DNA of 64,000 bases, taken from NCBI RefSeq assembly GCF_013426205.1, contig NC_089426.1, positions 1,240,001 to 1,304,000 on the forward strand. The letters are read 5' to 3'. Positions 49,262-60,032 of the stretch are shown one piece after another. Numbering within the stretch: the first letter of the stretch is position 1; each line of letters opens with the position of its first letter. Source of the stretch: Metarhizium brunneum. Its lineage: Eukaryota > Ascomycota > Sordariomycetes > Hypocreales > Clavicipitaceae. Below the pieces are notes generated by a model. That model made no database searches. It saw nothing but the letters and a program-made list of their open reading frames with translations, and was not told where the DNA came from. A program made the translations under genes and the position numbers.

Positions 49262-50026
49262 ATGTCCTCTTCAGACATTTGGTCTCGCCGAGACTCTTGG
49301 CCACCTACACAGGTGCGCCTTGCCTGCTCGCCACCAAAACAGAGCGAGCCTCGTCCTCTTCTTGAAGACATCGACGAGAACCCGCTCACCTACTTCCTCA
49401 CACCCGCGGACAACGACGACGACATGGACGACTATGGCGCCGACGACATGCTCTTCGACGCCGGCATCGAGGACTCCAACAATCCACCCGAGTTTGTTCG
49501 TTCCGTGAGCCCTTCGACACTCGACGGGCTCTCCAAGCTCCGGGCCAAAAGCGCCTCGCCAGACTTTGATTCCGACGGCGTGACTACAGACGACGAGGCC
49601 GACGAGGAGGACTACATCCGTTTCTCGCCTCCCAGCTCCTCGTTCCTGACGCCGTTCAGAGGCCTGTCCGTTGAAAACTTCAAACTTCGCTCCAAGAGCC
49701 CGCCGTTCGGGCGGCCCAACGGCTTCTTACCCCCCGCGGCTTCTTTCCCGGCTCCGTCATCGCCGCCGCGTGGCAGGCCTCGTCAGGCGCTTACCCGGAG
49801 CTACTCGGCTGGAAGTAGGCTGCCTCCCCGGGCACGACGGCTCTGGCGTGAACCCAGCCCGGATGTGTGGTCCATTGAGGAAGAAACTGCCGAGGACCTC
49901 ATCATGGATCGGCCGTCAACTACGACGCCCGCTCTCGCACAGAATAATCAGCTTGTACAGGGGGAGGCTGCAAAGCCCAAGAAGAAGGTTCGCTTTCTGC
50001 TCCCCCCTAGGGAGCAAATTGCTTGA
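49262..50026 (+). CDS. Acidic disordered protein with C-terminal KVRF motif
   Basis: An intronless frame of 254 residues starting MSSSDIWSRRDSWPPTQ. The first half is acidic (ADNDDDMDDYGADDMLFDAG, and TTDDEADEEDY near residue 115). The middle is Ser/Pro/Arg-rich with repeated SPP and RSxS patterns suited to phosphorylation. The tail is PKKKVRFLLPPREQIA. KVRF matches the RVxF consensus by which many regulatory proteins dock on protein phosphatase 1. No globular domain or known family recognised. A PP1-interacting regulatory role is only a hypothesis based on that short motif. Coding status is supported by uninterrupted frame, length and a consistent ATG context (CACCATGTC). Confidence 0.78.
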   Translation: MSSSDIWSRRDSWPPTQVRLACSPPKQSEPRPLLEDIDENPLTYFLTPADNDDDMDDYGADDMLFDAGIEDSNNPPEFVRSVSPSTLDGLSKLRAKSASPDFDSDGVTTDDEADEEDYIRFSPPSSSFLTPFRGLSVENFKLRSKSPPFGRPNGFLPPAASFPAPSSPPRGRPRQALTRSYSAGSRLPPRARRLWREPSPDVWSIEEETAEDLIMDRPSTTTPALAQNNQLVQGEAAKPKKKVRFLLPPREQIA

Positions 50027-53000
50027 TTCATTTACACAAAGCTTTCTTTTTGTCATTTGCTGCATAGATCATGATGGCGCTGGTGGACGTTTTTATTCGC
50101 TCTGATTTCCGCTTATTATTATTGCATTAGTGGCGCTCATCGTTCTGACTTTAGGGTCATCATGTTTGCATTTGGTGATGGGCATGGAAGGAGACGACAG
50201 GTAATTCTGGTCTAGTAGCTAGCAGCAGCTTGCATAAGTAGGCGGTGTCCTCGGCGTTTCCTGGAGGCTCTGGTCTTTTCTTTGGTGGCTCTTTGTGCTT
50301 TCTCGCATGGTCTGGCACCTGCTTCATGTTTTAGTTGTTCTTCTTCTCCCCCCTTGCCCCATGATAGCTAGGCAACAGAAATCGTATCAAGTTCCACCCG
50401 TCCGGTCCTCTACTCCAAGTGACCTTGCCATCCGTTTAAGCGTGAGCACTGAGGAGCCATTCCATCGGATCCAACGGCGTGGGCGGCGTTTTAACCGGTT
50501 AACTAACTTCCTACCTAGGTAGGTAGCTTGTGTAGCATGGAAAGCATATGCCCATCCCTTCCTTAGGTCGGCTATCTGAGAGACGAGTGCGTGGCCGGTC
50601 TCCCTCCCATCTGACCGGGCATCAGCATTTAGACATGCGTTGTAGTAATAGTCCGGTATGTGGAAATATGGCGTTGAAGATGATCTATTAATCGCTATGC
50701 ACAATATTTGTGGGGCGGGCTATCTCTGGTGTGAGTGGCACCAGGTCTTCTCCCGTACATGTACAGTACACAAGGTGGTGGCTGTTGTGGGTTCGTCATG
50801 GCGGTTCCCTCACAAGAAGCCGTGACAACCATGGGGAGCGACATGGGAAAGTGCGTGAGTGGCATCCAACAATCTGGACGGCAATCTTGTTTACGCCAGA
50901 GCGCGGACGGTCCGGATCGTCCAACAATCAAGGCCAAAGTTAATGGCAGCGGCGCCGCGCTGCGGGAGAACTAGCCTCATGTGATGAACAATAATATTGG
51001 AGCCAGCTCGTATATGCCAAAAGAGGCGCTCCATTCAAGGGATGTGGAAGTTCAGCTCAGCCCGTCCTGAATGCATTCAAACTGCAATGTAGCAAAACAG
51101 GTCAAAAATCATGTTGACAGGGCTGAAAACCAAAACGCAAAGCACTCACCATCCAAGTGATTGCTCACCTGCGCCGAACCAATAGCCGTGACAATTTTCC
51201 GTCGATTCTGCAATACGCGTCTATTCGTGGTGTCTCTCAACACATGAGAATGTGGTTTGCCCGCCCTTGACGGCTCCGGGAGCAGGCATGAGATCAAGCC
51301 TCACCAAACTCGACACCTCATTCGGCGAACTAATGAGTGCGCCATCTCCGTGGGCCGAACCACGACTGTGGGTTATCAACATGGACGAAGCCTCGGGGGA
51401 GACATGGAGGTCGGTGGATGACACCTTGTGACCATTTTGGTGCTACACCATTAGACTCTGAGGTGGTGCTCTTCGTAGACGACGCATGTGCGGCGGCAGC
51501 CCATAATGTGAGACAGGATGCACTCAATGGCTGACTCTTACCCCGATCGAATGTCTTTCAGAGCTCGGGGTACGGAGTATTCGCTTATAGCTCCTGGAAT
51601 TGACTGCTCTTGGCCACTGTCTCGTCCACGGGGTGGGCTTCAGTAAATACTGAGGAGCCAATTTATCTCGAGTGCCCAAAGGCACCAAATTTGGGTGGCA
51701 AGCATCATCAACTTCCAATCAAGGCGCTGTCTCCTACAACGTTGGCAGCAGAAGATTCTTGGTCATAGCAAGAGTGGTCTCCTTTGTCAAGCGAGCTAGG
51801 TCAAGTTCCATTGAGTTCCAACAATTGCGACGATATTGCGAAATGGCTTCGCGGCTAAGAGCTGCTCCCAGATTTCGTTCTAATGCTTCATATTCCATCC
51901 AAGACTGCTTGCTTTGTATGCCACCGGCAGCATGGTAGTTAGTACTTGGCTGTTTTGTTTATGTTTTGACTGCGGGATATCGCATGACGCTGATACTTTG
52001 AATCTTAGACGTATGGCGTGCCGGCCCAACTGGGTCGCCCTCTGTTAATTCTTGACATGCGATATCCCTGTGAAGCTGTGCTGTGCCATCCGGCTGGGAA
52101 TGGGATGGCGCCAAACTCTACCACGAGCCACTAGCAAACCTCAATGAAGCCTCAGTTATTATGCAAAAGCGAAAGGCTCCGAGCAGGGATTGTGCTCCTG
52201 TGCGCTTGCACCCGGGACAGGGTTTTAAAAGGCAGGGCTTATTCCATGTACATATGTACATACATATGTATGTACATTTGTTGTACAATGTACTGTATGT
52301 GTGTAGTAGTATTGCATTGACTCTGATGGGAGCACGATGTCGAAGTCATTTGGAGCTGGCCAATCCCACGGATATGATAGGCTGGAGCTGTTTCAGGCAG
52401 CGTTGAACGCTTCTTTTGTTGACCTTGTCATCGAAGCCCAGAAGCCGATGCTTGTTATGTACTCTGTACAGGCGTATTTTGTATTGTGAATGGGCTGGTC
52501 CCACCACAGCTGCAAGCTATCTCAGATGGAAGTGCTGCCGGAGGTCAAGGTAGGCGGCGTGGTAGTTTGGTCGGGTCGTCGACGAGGAGCGGCGGATCCT
52601 ACTGAGGAGTCTGGTCAGCGTAGTCCATATGCAGTCGGCTGAGGATCGTATTGTTTACATGCGGCAGCGCACGCATTGGAAGCTGGCCACACATGGATAA
52701 ACATAGGCATGAGGTCTCAGAGACATGGGTACAGTCCGTCTGACTTTACCTTTGGCTGGTCCTTGGTGAAATCCACCGGCGCTAGCTAGCGGACCCCAGT
52801 GGTTACTGCGGCATCCAGATCCAACGCAGACCAAGGCAGAGGCAGATGGGGGTCGCAGCTCAAGTGCAAGGCCATGTTGCCAACTTCTCCAGTTTACTCT
52901 TTGTGTCAGTAATACTCCGGGTGCACTTCTTTGTTTTGACAGTCGGTTGAGGAGACCTGTCACACAAGCTGATCTATTTTTCGTTTTTGCGGTGCTGATC

Positions 53001-53528
53001 AGCAGCATATTGTCCTTTGCGAAAGCAGAGAGAAACAGATCTTGCTTAAATTCTGGCTCGAGCATCTTGGAAACTGGTCGGCGTGGTGTTTTGCGCGGCA
53101 AGACCAGCAAGCTGCTCCTGCCCCAGTTGTGACGTCGCCCAGCCACTCTCCGTTGTACCCGAAGCCAGAGCCCGCGATAAACAAGTGAGCGAGCGACTAC
53201 GAACGGCAATTCGATCGCAAGCTTCGTGGGCAATCGCACGGCTGATATGCTGACGCGGCAGTACAATTGAATTTTTTTTTCCCTCTTTTGCCATCGGCCT
53301 TTTGCAGCAGGCATGGTGCTCGTTACAGGTATGTTTCCTGAGCTCGATGCGCCTCCTGTTTTGTTGTTGCAGCTTTGCTCCAGTTTGGGCTTCACCGACG
53401 CATAAAGTCGCGACCCAAAGTCTGGCAACACGAGATGCAGCCTATTGCGCACGCAGGCCCAACCAAGGCAGTCGCCTTCTGATTGACTGCAAACCTGCGC
53501 TGACGAAGCTCGACTAGATTAAACCATC
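50027..53528. other. 3.5-kb intergenic region
   Basis: No gene supported. It contains a TGTACATA-type palindromic cluster at 52246-52277, one exact TACGGAGTA at 51571-51579, and at its end the leader of the RhoGEF-like gene. A possible 5' UTR intron begins with GTATGT at 53329 and could end at the AG of 53371-53372 or 53382-53383, after a short upstream ATG at 53313. Confidence 0.55.
52246..52277. repeat. Imperfect palindromic TGTACATA cluster
   Basis: The 14-mer TGTACATATGTACA (52247-52260) is a perfect palindrome, and TACATATGTA (52261-52270) follows directly. The whole block can fold back on itself. It could be a binding-site cluster or a cruciform-prone microsatellite. Confidence 0.7.
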
Positions 53529-56500
53529 ATGCCACCATCTACACCTCCCGACGACGACGATGTGTCGCAGGTTCCCACCACTCCTTCCAAGGCCAGCAGG
53601 CCGAACACCAATGCAACTGCAGAAACTCCGACGATTGATGAATCGAGCCCAGAAGCGAGAACTGACTCTACTCCTCCGGCTGTCGTAATAAAAACCCGGC
53701 CCAGGGCGAACTCCAAAAAAGAACCCACATTGTTGACAGATTTCCTACGTGGTAAACAATCTCCAGCTCGCCTAGCAGCAGATCGTAAACGACGAGAGAG
53801 TTTCGAAGCCGTCAAGGCTGAACTACGTCAGGGTATGAGACAAAGCTCCGTACAGAGACTTCAGCAACCTGGCGGCGTAAGAGAGAGGGTTCAAAAATGG
53901 CAAAAGGCCAATGATGCATCCCTCGCCGAGGGAGACCCAGACGATGCAGCAACAGAGCCTACAGATGTTGCATTCAAGGGGGAAGACGAGGAAAGCGTGA
54001 CCGAATCTGATAGGATACGAATCAAGTTCAGGCAGAAAAAGAGAAGCGCATCAAAACCAAAGCCGACGCCAGCATTCTTAGACGGTCAAACGCCTACTTC
54101 GAGCACCGACCAGACCGAGACTGACGATATACAACCTACTTCCCCCCCGAAGAAGAGGGTTGTCAGTGATGAACACTGGAGGAAGCCAAAAACCCGCAGA
54201 AGCCCTCCCAGGCGGAGGGCTTCTCCCTCAACCAAGAAGCCGTCGCCGAGCCCCAGCGGGCTCCCAAAAGATTTTGTTCAGCGGTCTGGAGGAAACCCAT
54301 TGGTATCAAACAAGATAAAAGAATGGGCTGCCAAAATAGATGTTCCTGATTCGCCACCACCGCCAAGAAGCCACAGGTCGTCCAAATCAAGGGATAGGAA
54401 CGCTCGATCTGAGGGAGCCAGGAGCGAGGCCGGAGATTCCGCCAGTGACATTACGGCAAGATGGGTTCATATCCACAAATCGAGAAATGATGACGGCATT
54501 CGCATCAAACCCATGAGACCAAAAAAGTTGGATGATGATGGAGCCCGTATCAAGTCTCCAAATGCGGCTACTACTGTTCATGACGACGGCATCAGAATAC
54601 GACCAATAAGCGAGACATTTCGATCCAGCGCTACTCGCGGAGGAGTCAAAACTATATCGCGGTCAAGAAGCAAGACAACGTCTGGTTCCGGTCGCCCAAG
54701 TTCGCCATCAGGCCGAACCGACGTCACACAAGACCAATCTGATCGCTCGCAGCAAACTGGGAGTCAGCATCCCCACGATGAAATCGGTAAATACGAAGCC
54801 ACTGAGGGCCGTGGTTCTGTGATCGACACACCTACCAAGAGCAGGGGTTCGCGGCGACAAAAGCCAAAAACGCAATACTCTGAACTATCCAAGACCACAG
54901 ACGAAGTTTCATATTTGAGCGAAGAGCAATCCAATCTCAGCAGCGCTTACAATACAGCATCAGATCTGGCTTCGAGTCTTGCCAACAAATCTATTGCAGA
55001 TCTCCCGGGAGATATTCCCTTCGGGCATTCAGCTTTCAGTGAGCTCGACTTGACGATTGAAGGCCAGCCCAAGAGTCGTCCCAAGCGACCCAAAGTCGAC
55101 CGGACCACCAGCCTCAAATCCATGCCAAAAGTTTTCAAGAAAGTTGTTGAAGAGGGCAAGAAGATCATACATGAGATGAACGAACCTCCAAAGCAGGTCG
55201 TTCCAAATAAGCCACCGAGCATCGAAAAATGGCTTAACAATACTGTTGACCCATTTGTGGATGCAAGACCAGGAGCAGACTCAAAGTCCCAGTCGCCTGC
55301 AGCAAAAGAAGAGCATGCCGAAGAAGACCAAGCCGTTAAGCCGCGCCGGCGCGGATCGCATGGAACCAGGACATCCCAACAATCAACTTCGAGCAGTCAC
55401 AACAAAGCCGATAAAGATATCCAGAAGGAGATGGCAGTTGAAGACGACCATCAAAGTCCGGTTTCCGAGACGACAAAAGCATCTATAACGCCTCAGTCAT
55501 TAGGATTGAAGAGGAGTCGAGCAATTAGGAGCAATTCTTCTCCAATAAAGACAGAAAGTAACCGGCGTCAGCTGTTTGGTGCTCTCAGAGAAGCATTCCA
55601 GGGAGAATCCAGCCCTCACTCAGTCCAACCAAGGAGCTATCAAAGCACCGAACGGAAATTTTCACTTACCGAAGATGTCCCTCAACCTCTGCAAATACGA
55701 AAATCCATGCCGCCAGAGGGCGCCGACGCCTCATCGAAAACGCTGGCTGCACCAAGGTTTCCCCCTCCTACTAGTGGGGATCACGAACTATCGACAATTC
55801 TGTCAGAGGATAGTTCCAGCGCCATTGACTCTGATTTGACATCAGATGTCACTCAGTCAACTCTGACACAATCAACCATTCTTACAAAGGACAGCGGTGC
55901 ATCCAAGTCCGATGAGAATCCCACAACGGGACTAAAGAGAAGACTGACAAAACACTCTGATTTGGTATCTGTGCTGTCGCTACCAGATGACTCCAGCATC
56001 CCAAACGCCGCCAAGAGCAATCGCTGCAGACCCAGCCTGCGTAAGAGAAGAAATGCGTCGGGCGAGGTCACCCCACAGGAGTTGCTGCGAGAATTCATTG
56101 ATGACGAAAACTTGTACCTCCGCGAGCTCAAGACATTAGTTGACGGCGTAGTGCCTGTACTACTCTCGCACGTGGTCAATGGCACCAATGCTACGGAGCT
56201 CTTTGGCCCTTCAGCCTCTGGAAAGGTGCCAGACAGCATTTCCAAATCTGTTGTCAACATGGGGGTGGCGTTGGAGAAGCTGAAAAGTGCACATAAGAAA
56301 GCCCCCACGACCGATATTCGCAAAATGGCCAACTGGGCAAATGGTGTTGTGCCCATGTACAATAGCTATCTCAACGCCTGGCGACTCGGCTTCGATGATG
56401 TGGTCGTCAATTTAGCCCCAGCAGCGGACGGTATGGATGATGCAGATTCGTTATTAGATGCTTTGCCGAGAAATGAAAACGGGGATATTGTCAATAGCGA

Positions 56501-59120
56501 TGGAGAGCGCGTGGCAGTAGCGCACCTCCTGAAAAGGCCCTTGATTCGGGTAAAGCAAATCGCCAAGCTCATGAGATGCGTTGATTCTATTGTCGCATCC
56601 AACGACACTCATGAACTTCTCCGAGATTTTGAGAACCTGCAAGACAAGGCTCGTCGGCGATACAGAGAGGAGACTGCGAGAATTGTGGATGAAGAAGCCG
56701 CCAACACGGATACCTCAAGATGTCGAGACCTAGGAACGCTAGATGGCTGCCACGCAGTACTGGTTGACCCCAGCCGCCAGGTCAGCGCCAAGGACATCTT
56801 TTCTCTCAGCTTGTGTCACTCCAATGGCCAAAGACTGGACTGCCAGGTAGAGCTTATACACAGAGACAACCAAAAAAATATCACGGACAGAGGGGACGTC
56901 TTGATACGAGAGACGGGAGGGAGCCGTAAATCCTATCTTCTCTTTCCTCCCATTAGTATGTCAATGATTTCTGCGAGGACAGGGGACAGTCATTTTGACA
57001 TTATTGTGATGGTCCGCGGCACAACTAAGGAAGTGACGTGGCGTGAGGTCTTTACCCTCACAGCTGACAATGAAGACCAAATTCTCGATTGGCTCGATAT
57101 CCTTCCCTTACATCCCGTACCACCTCTGGAGTTCGGCCCGCAGGCACCTCGCGAGGCCGAAGAAAAGCCTCAAAGCCAGCCGAGAACACCAACACGACAG
57201 CGAGAGCCCTTGGTTGGGACCGCTACTGAGGCATCGCCAGAAAAATCCCCTCGATCCCCAATTGCCAAAGACGTCTCTGTCTCTACGCCTACAAGCACGA
57301 GCAAGACGACTACTCCGTCGCGGTACCATGCTCGCACTCCGACAGCGGGACAGACTCCTCCTTCCTCCGTCACCCAATCGCCACAGCGACATCCGGAAGA
57401 TTTGGATAAGACACCAACGAAGGATGATTATCATGCAAGGGCAAACCCTGAAAGCCGAGGTCGTCCCTTGAAGGAGAGCATGCGACCAGACCCTACGTTG
57501 TTTCAACCCAGGAGACAAGCTCAGGCCCCGAACTCGACACCGTATAGACAAGATGGAGCCCCTCCACCACCCGTCCATAGAACTCTCAGCACGAGCCTGA
57601 AGACCGAAGGGGGGGATATTAGCAAGTCAGCCCCAGCCATACCGCCCCCAGCAGCAGATCACCATGGTAGCGATCGACTTAAGCGTCGCGGGTCATCGCC
57701 ACTGAAGCATGAGTATTTGCCATCAGACCAGTCGTCAACCTCGGAGGCATACTCGACAGAAGAGTCCGAGGTAGAGTCATCTGATGACGAGATCGAGAGC
57801 CTCGACATCCCCGAAACCGAACTAGGTGTCAGCATCAAAGAGGAAGGCCGTCGCCGTCCGCAGCCAAGCAGTACTCTCATACTGGAGTCCGAGTGCAGCC
57901 TAACACCATCTAATTCAGCTTCCCAAGGCGGCTTGCGCGAGAGCAGTGTTGCTCCAGACGAACAAATTGCACGGTACATGGCTCGCATTTCCCGATGGTC
58001 CGATAAGGGAATGTGGAAAGATATCGTGGCCGACCCGTGCTCTGTTGTTGTTACGAACGGTCTGATTGAAGCATATAATTGTCGTACGGCATCCGAGAAC
58101 GGCAACACTGACCCTCCTCTTCTCGCTCTAGACCTGACTCCCGTGGTTCTCATTAGACAGAGCACCGCTGTTGACTTGGAAATTCGCTCATCTGTTCAAT
58201 CTCATTCCAAGCTCTATCAGTCGCACAACGGTGGGAATTTCCGATTCCGTTGTTTTGCTGCACCTGATTGTTACAACTTATACATGTCGGTACATCAAGC
58301 TCGACTCCACAATCAAAAATTCATTCAGCTTGAGAATGAAGCCAGATTCAAGAGCTTTGGGGAGAGGCAGTCGCCTGAAAATGACGGTGAAACGAGCAGC
58401 CGACGACGTAGCTGGTTTGGTAGGAAGAACAGTTATCGAAGCTCGATCCGCGCTCCCTCGCAGTCTCACGATGGAGCTAGCACAACGCCTTCGTCTACGC
58501 CATCGGCGTCTAGTTTCCTCAAACGCCTGACAGTGAAGGGCAACATGTCATTCAATATCGCCAAGTCGTCAGTCGACAGACAAAGCCGAGCCGGAAGCGG
58601 AGTGCATAGCCTTTACACATCGGGATCATCATCGGCCAGCGGTACTCCTCCCCGCTCGCCCTCTGTCAGCCTGGCACAAAGCAGCCATCATCCAATGCAT
58701 CTGGGTACGGACAACATCCGGATCCGACTTCATCTGCTGGTGACCTCGACCAAATGGGAGGACTATGGAAATTGCAGTCTGCAGATAAGGCGACCACCGC
58801 CCGGCTGGCGCCAGGCGCTGAGGGCAGATCACGGCCTCGAAAAGCGCATCACGGTAACCACTTTGCCAAAGAAAGATAGTGAAGAAGCCAAGATTGCGCT
58901 AGATGCCGTCTTGGGTAGCGGTTGCTTTTCAGCCATGGGGAGCCGAGGTATTGTATGCGGCGTGTGGGAAGAGGTGAAGAATGGGGACGGCGTTGTAGGA
59001 ATGGTTCCGGAAACCGGTGCAACGGGCGGAAACATCAAGAAGTGGTGTTTCCAGTTCTCAAATGCTGCCGAGGCTAACGGTGTGCTTACTCTTGTACACC
59101 AGGAAGTCTTGCGGGCGTAA
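53529..59120 (+). CDS. Large DH/PH-like RhoGEF-type protein
   Basis: An intronless 1863-residue frame starting MPPSTPPDDDD. About 840 N-terminal residues are disordered and Ser/Arg/Lys-rich, with repeated DDGIRI(K/R)P peptides at about residues 320-360. From about 850 a Dbl-homology-like helical region appears: LLREFIDDENLYLRELKTLV resembles DH conserved region 1, and HLLKRPLIRVKQIAKLM (near 1010) resembles the hallmark LLxxPxQR helix. A PH-like region follows at about 1068-1190 (GCHAVLVDPSRQVSAKDIFS to ILDWLDILPLHPV). A long Pro/Ser-rich linker leads to a C-terminal segment rich in beta-type sequence (IRIRLHLLVTSTKWEDYGNC) near residues 1735-1860. I infer activation of a Rho-family GTPase at cell-cortex or polarity sites. 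The DH helix signature is degenerate, so exchange activity is not certain. Ser/Arg-rich composition could mislead naming toward splicing factors. Confidence 0.88.
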   Translation: MPPSTPPDDDDVSQVPTTPSKASRPNTNATAETPTIDESSPEARTDSTPPAVVIKTRPRANSKKEPTLLTDFLRGKQSPARLAADRKRRESFEAVKAELRQGMRQSSVQRLQQPGGVRERVQKWQKANDASLAEGDPDDAATEPTDVAFKGEDEESVTESDRIRIKFRQKKRSASKPKPTPAFLDGQTPTSSTDQTETDDIQPTSPPKKRVVSDEHWRKPKTRRSPPRRRASPSTKKPSPSPSGLPKDFVQRSGGNPLVSNKIKEWAAKIDVPDSPPPPRSHRSSKSRDRNARSEGARSEAGDSASDITARWVHIHKSRNDDGIRIKPMRPKKLDDDGARIKSPNAATTVHDDGIRIRPISETFRSSATRGGVKTISRSRSKTTSGSGRPSSPSGRTDVTQDQSDRSQQTGSQHPHDEIGKYEATEGRGSVIDTPTKSRGSRRQKPKTQYSELSKTTDEVSYLSEEQSNLSSAYNTASDLASSLANKSIADLPGDIPFGHSAFSELDLTIEGQPKSRPKRPKVDRTTSLKSMPKVFKKVVEEGKKIIHEMNEPPKQVVPNKPPSIEKWLNNTVDPFVDARPGADSKSQSPAAKEEHAEEDQAVKPRRRGSHGTRTSQQSTSSSHNKADKDIQKEMAVEDDHQSPVSETTKASITPQSLGLKRSRAIRSNSSPIKTESNRRQLFGALREAFQGESSPHSVQPRSYQSTERKFSLTEDVPQPLQIRKSMPPEGADASSKTLAAPRFPPPTSGDHELSTILSEDSSSAIDSDLTSDVTQSTLTQSTILTKDSGASKSDENPTTGLKRRLTKHSDLVSVLSLPDDSSIPNAAKSNRCRPSLRKRRNASGEVTPQELLREFIDDENLYLRELKTLVDGVVPVLLSHVVNGTNATELFGPSASGKVPDSISKSVVNMGVALEKLKSAHKKAPTTDIRKMANWANGVVPMYNSYLNAWRLGFDDVVVNLAPAADGMDDADSLLDALPRNENGDIVNSDGERVAVAHLLKRPLIRVKQIAKLMRCVDSIVASNDTHELLRDFENLQDKARRRYREETARIVDEEAANTDTSRCRDLGTLDGCHAVLVDPSRQVSAKDIFSLSLCHSNGQRLDCQVELIHRDNQKNITDRGDVLIRETGGSRKSYLLFPPISMSMISARTGDSHFDIIVMVRGTTKEVTWREVFTLTADNEDQILDWLDILPLHPVPPLEFGPQAPREAEEKPQSQPRTPTRQREPLVGTATEASPEKSPRSPIAKDVSVSTPTSTSKTTTPSRYHARTPTAGQTPPSSVTQSPQRHPEDLDKTPTKDDYHARANPESRGRPLKESMRPDPTLFQPRRQAQAPNSTPYRQDGAPPPPVHRTLSTSLKTEGGDISKSAPAIPPPAADHHGSDRLKRRGSSPLKHEYLPSDQSSTSEAYSTEESEVESSDDEIESLDIPETELGVSIKEEGRRRPQPSSTLILESECSLTPSNSASQGGLRESSVAPDEQIARYMARISRWSDKGMWKDIVADPCSVVVTNGLIEAYNCRTASENGNTDPPLLALDLTPVVLIRQSTAVDLEIRSSVQSHSKLYQSHNGGNFRFRCFAAPDCYNLYMSVHQARLHNQKFIQLENEARFKSFGERQSPENDGETSSRRRSWFGRKNSYRSSIRAPSQSHDGASTTPSSTPSASSFLKRLTVKGNMSFNIAKSSVDRQSRAGSGVHSLYTSGSSSASGTPPRSPSVSLAQSSHHPMHLGTDNIRIRLHLLVTSTKWEDYGNCSLQIRRPPPGWRQALRADHGLEKRITVTTLPKKDSEEAKIALDAVLGSGCFSAMGSRGIVCGVWEEVKNGDGVVGMVPETGATGGNIKKWCFQFSNAAEANGVLTLVHQEVLRA

Positions 59121-59922
59121 CGCGGCGTTTGTGATTTCCTTTGTTCATGTTTGACTACTGAGTCTTGTTGTTGTTGGACCATGGCTGCATTATTTTGATA
59201 TCCCTGTCGCGACTGATTGAATAATTAGATGCTGGTAATACAATGGTGGGAAGAGGATCATGTACCTTGTGGTGTTTGTGTGGTTTTTTTTTGGCGTTGC
59301 AAGCGAAGCGGTCTTGTTTTATGAATTTGTTCTTTTGTTTACTATGTACTCAAGGACACGTGTATAGACAAGAGGGCTGTGTTGATCTGGAGTTGGTGCG
59401 AACTAGAATGGGAAGGGAGTGGGAATGGGCAGCGTTTTGCTGAAGGTGCTCGAGCAATATACTTTTCTGAACAATTTATGATGCGGGCCTGAAAAAACAT
59501 GATTTGGTTTACCGTGGTACCGGGTAGCGCTCATGTTAAGCATGTTTGGCCGTATTCCCGCGTCGGGGAAGCCTAGACTAGCAATATGTACTAGATTTGA
59601 CCACGTAAGAAAGCTTTACTATTGTCTGAATGTCTTCTTGAAGCACTCGTGGACTAGAAGATTTGCAATACAGACCGCGAAGACTGCCCTTGTTGAAGGA
59701 TCGTTTGGCCCTCTGCACATATTGCAGCTCTAATGCGGGCGTGTGCCAAAAGGCACTCTTGGTCGTATTATTCTGGCTCAAAAGCAAAATTTCAACCCTG
59801 GAATGTTTTTAATTCCTTGGATGGAATGAACCTCGATCCTGTACGCCTGTTCTGTTGGACCAACCAGGATTCTGTCCTGCATAGTACTGAATAAGGCAGC
59901 AGTTCTTCAACAACATGAGTTA
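59121..59922. other. Intergenic, RhoGEF-like 3' flank to tRNA
   Basis: Probably 3' UTR followed by non-coding DNA. No coding feature recognised. Confidence 0.65.
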
Positions 59923-60032
59923 GTCTTCATGGCGCAGTTGGTTTAGCGCGTTGGTCTCATAATCCCTTGTTTATGATCAGATGAAATATCTGGGCCATCC
60001 AAAGGTCGCGAGTTCGAGTCTCGCTGAGGACA
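59923..60032 (+). tRNA. tRNA-Met (CAT) with 35-nt intron
   Basis: The acceptor arms GTCTTCA (59923-59929) and TGAGGAC (60025-60031) pair over seven positions including one G-U. The D stem is GCGC/GCGC, and the T arm GCGAG-TTCGAGT-CTCGC is perfect. The anticodon loop CTCATAA places CAT at 59958-59960. The 5' anticodon stem TTGGT pairs with TCCAA (59998-60002) with the U31-U39 mismatch seen in elongator tRNA-Met. The intron is about 59962-59996, one nucleotide 3' of the anticodon, the standard eukaryotic position. Discriminator base is A. Internal A box (TGGCGCAGTTGG) and B box are present. Confidence 0.93.

Noticed and set aside
52655..53452. 265-codon minus-strand frame upstream of the RhoGEF-like gene
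   Set aside because: No domain, arginine-rich shadow-like composition, and it covers the likely promoter and leader of the plus-strand gene.
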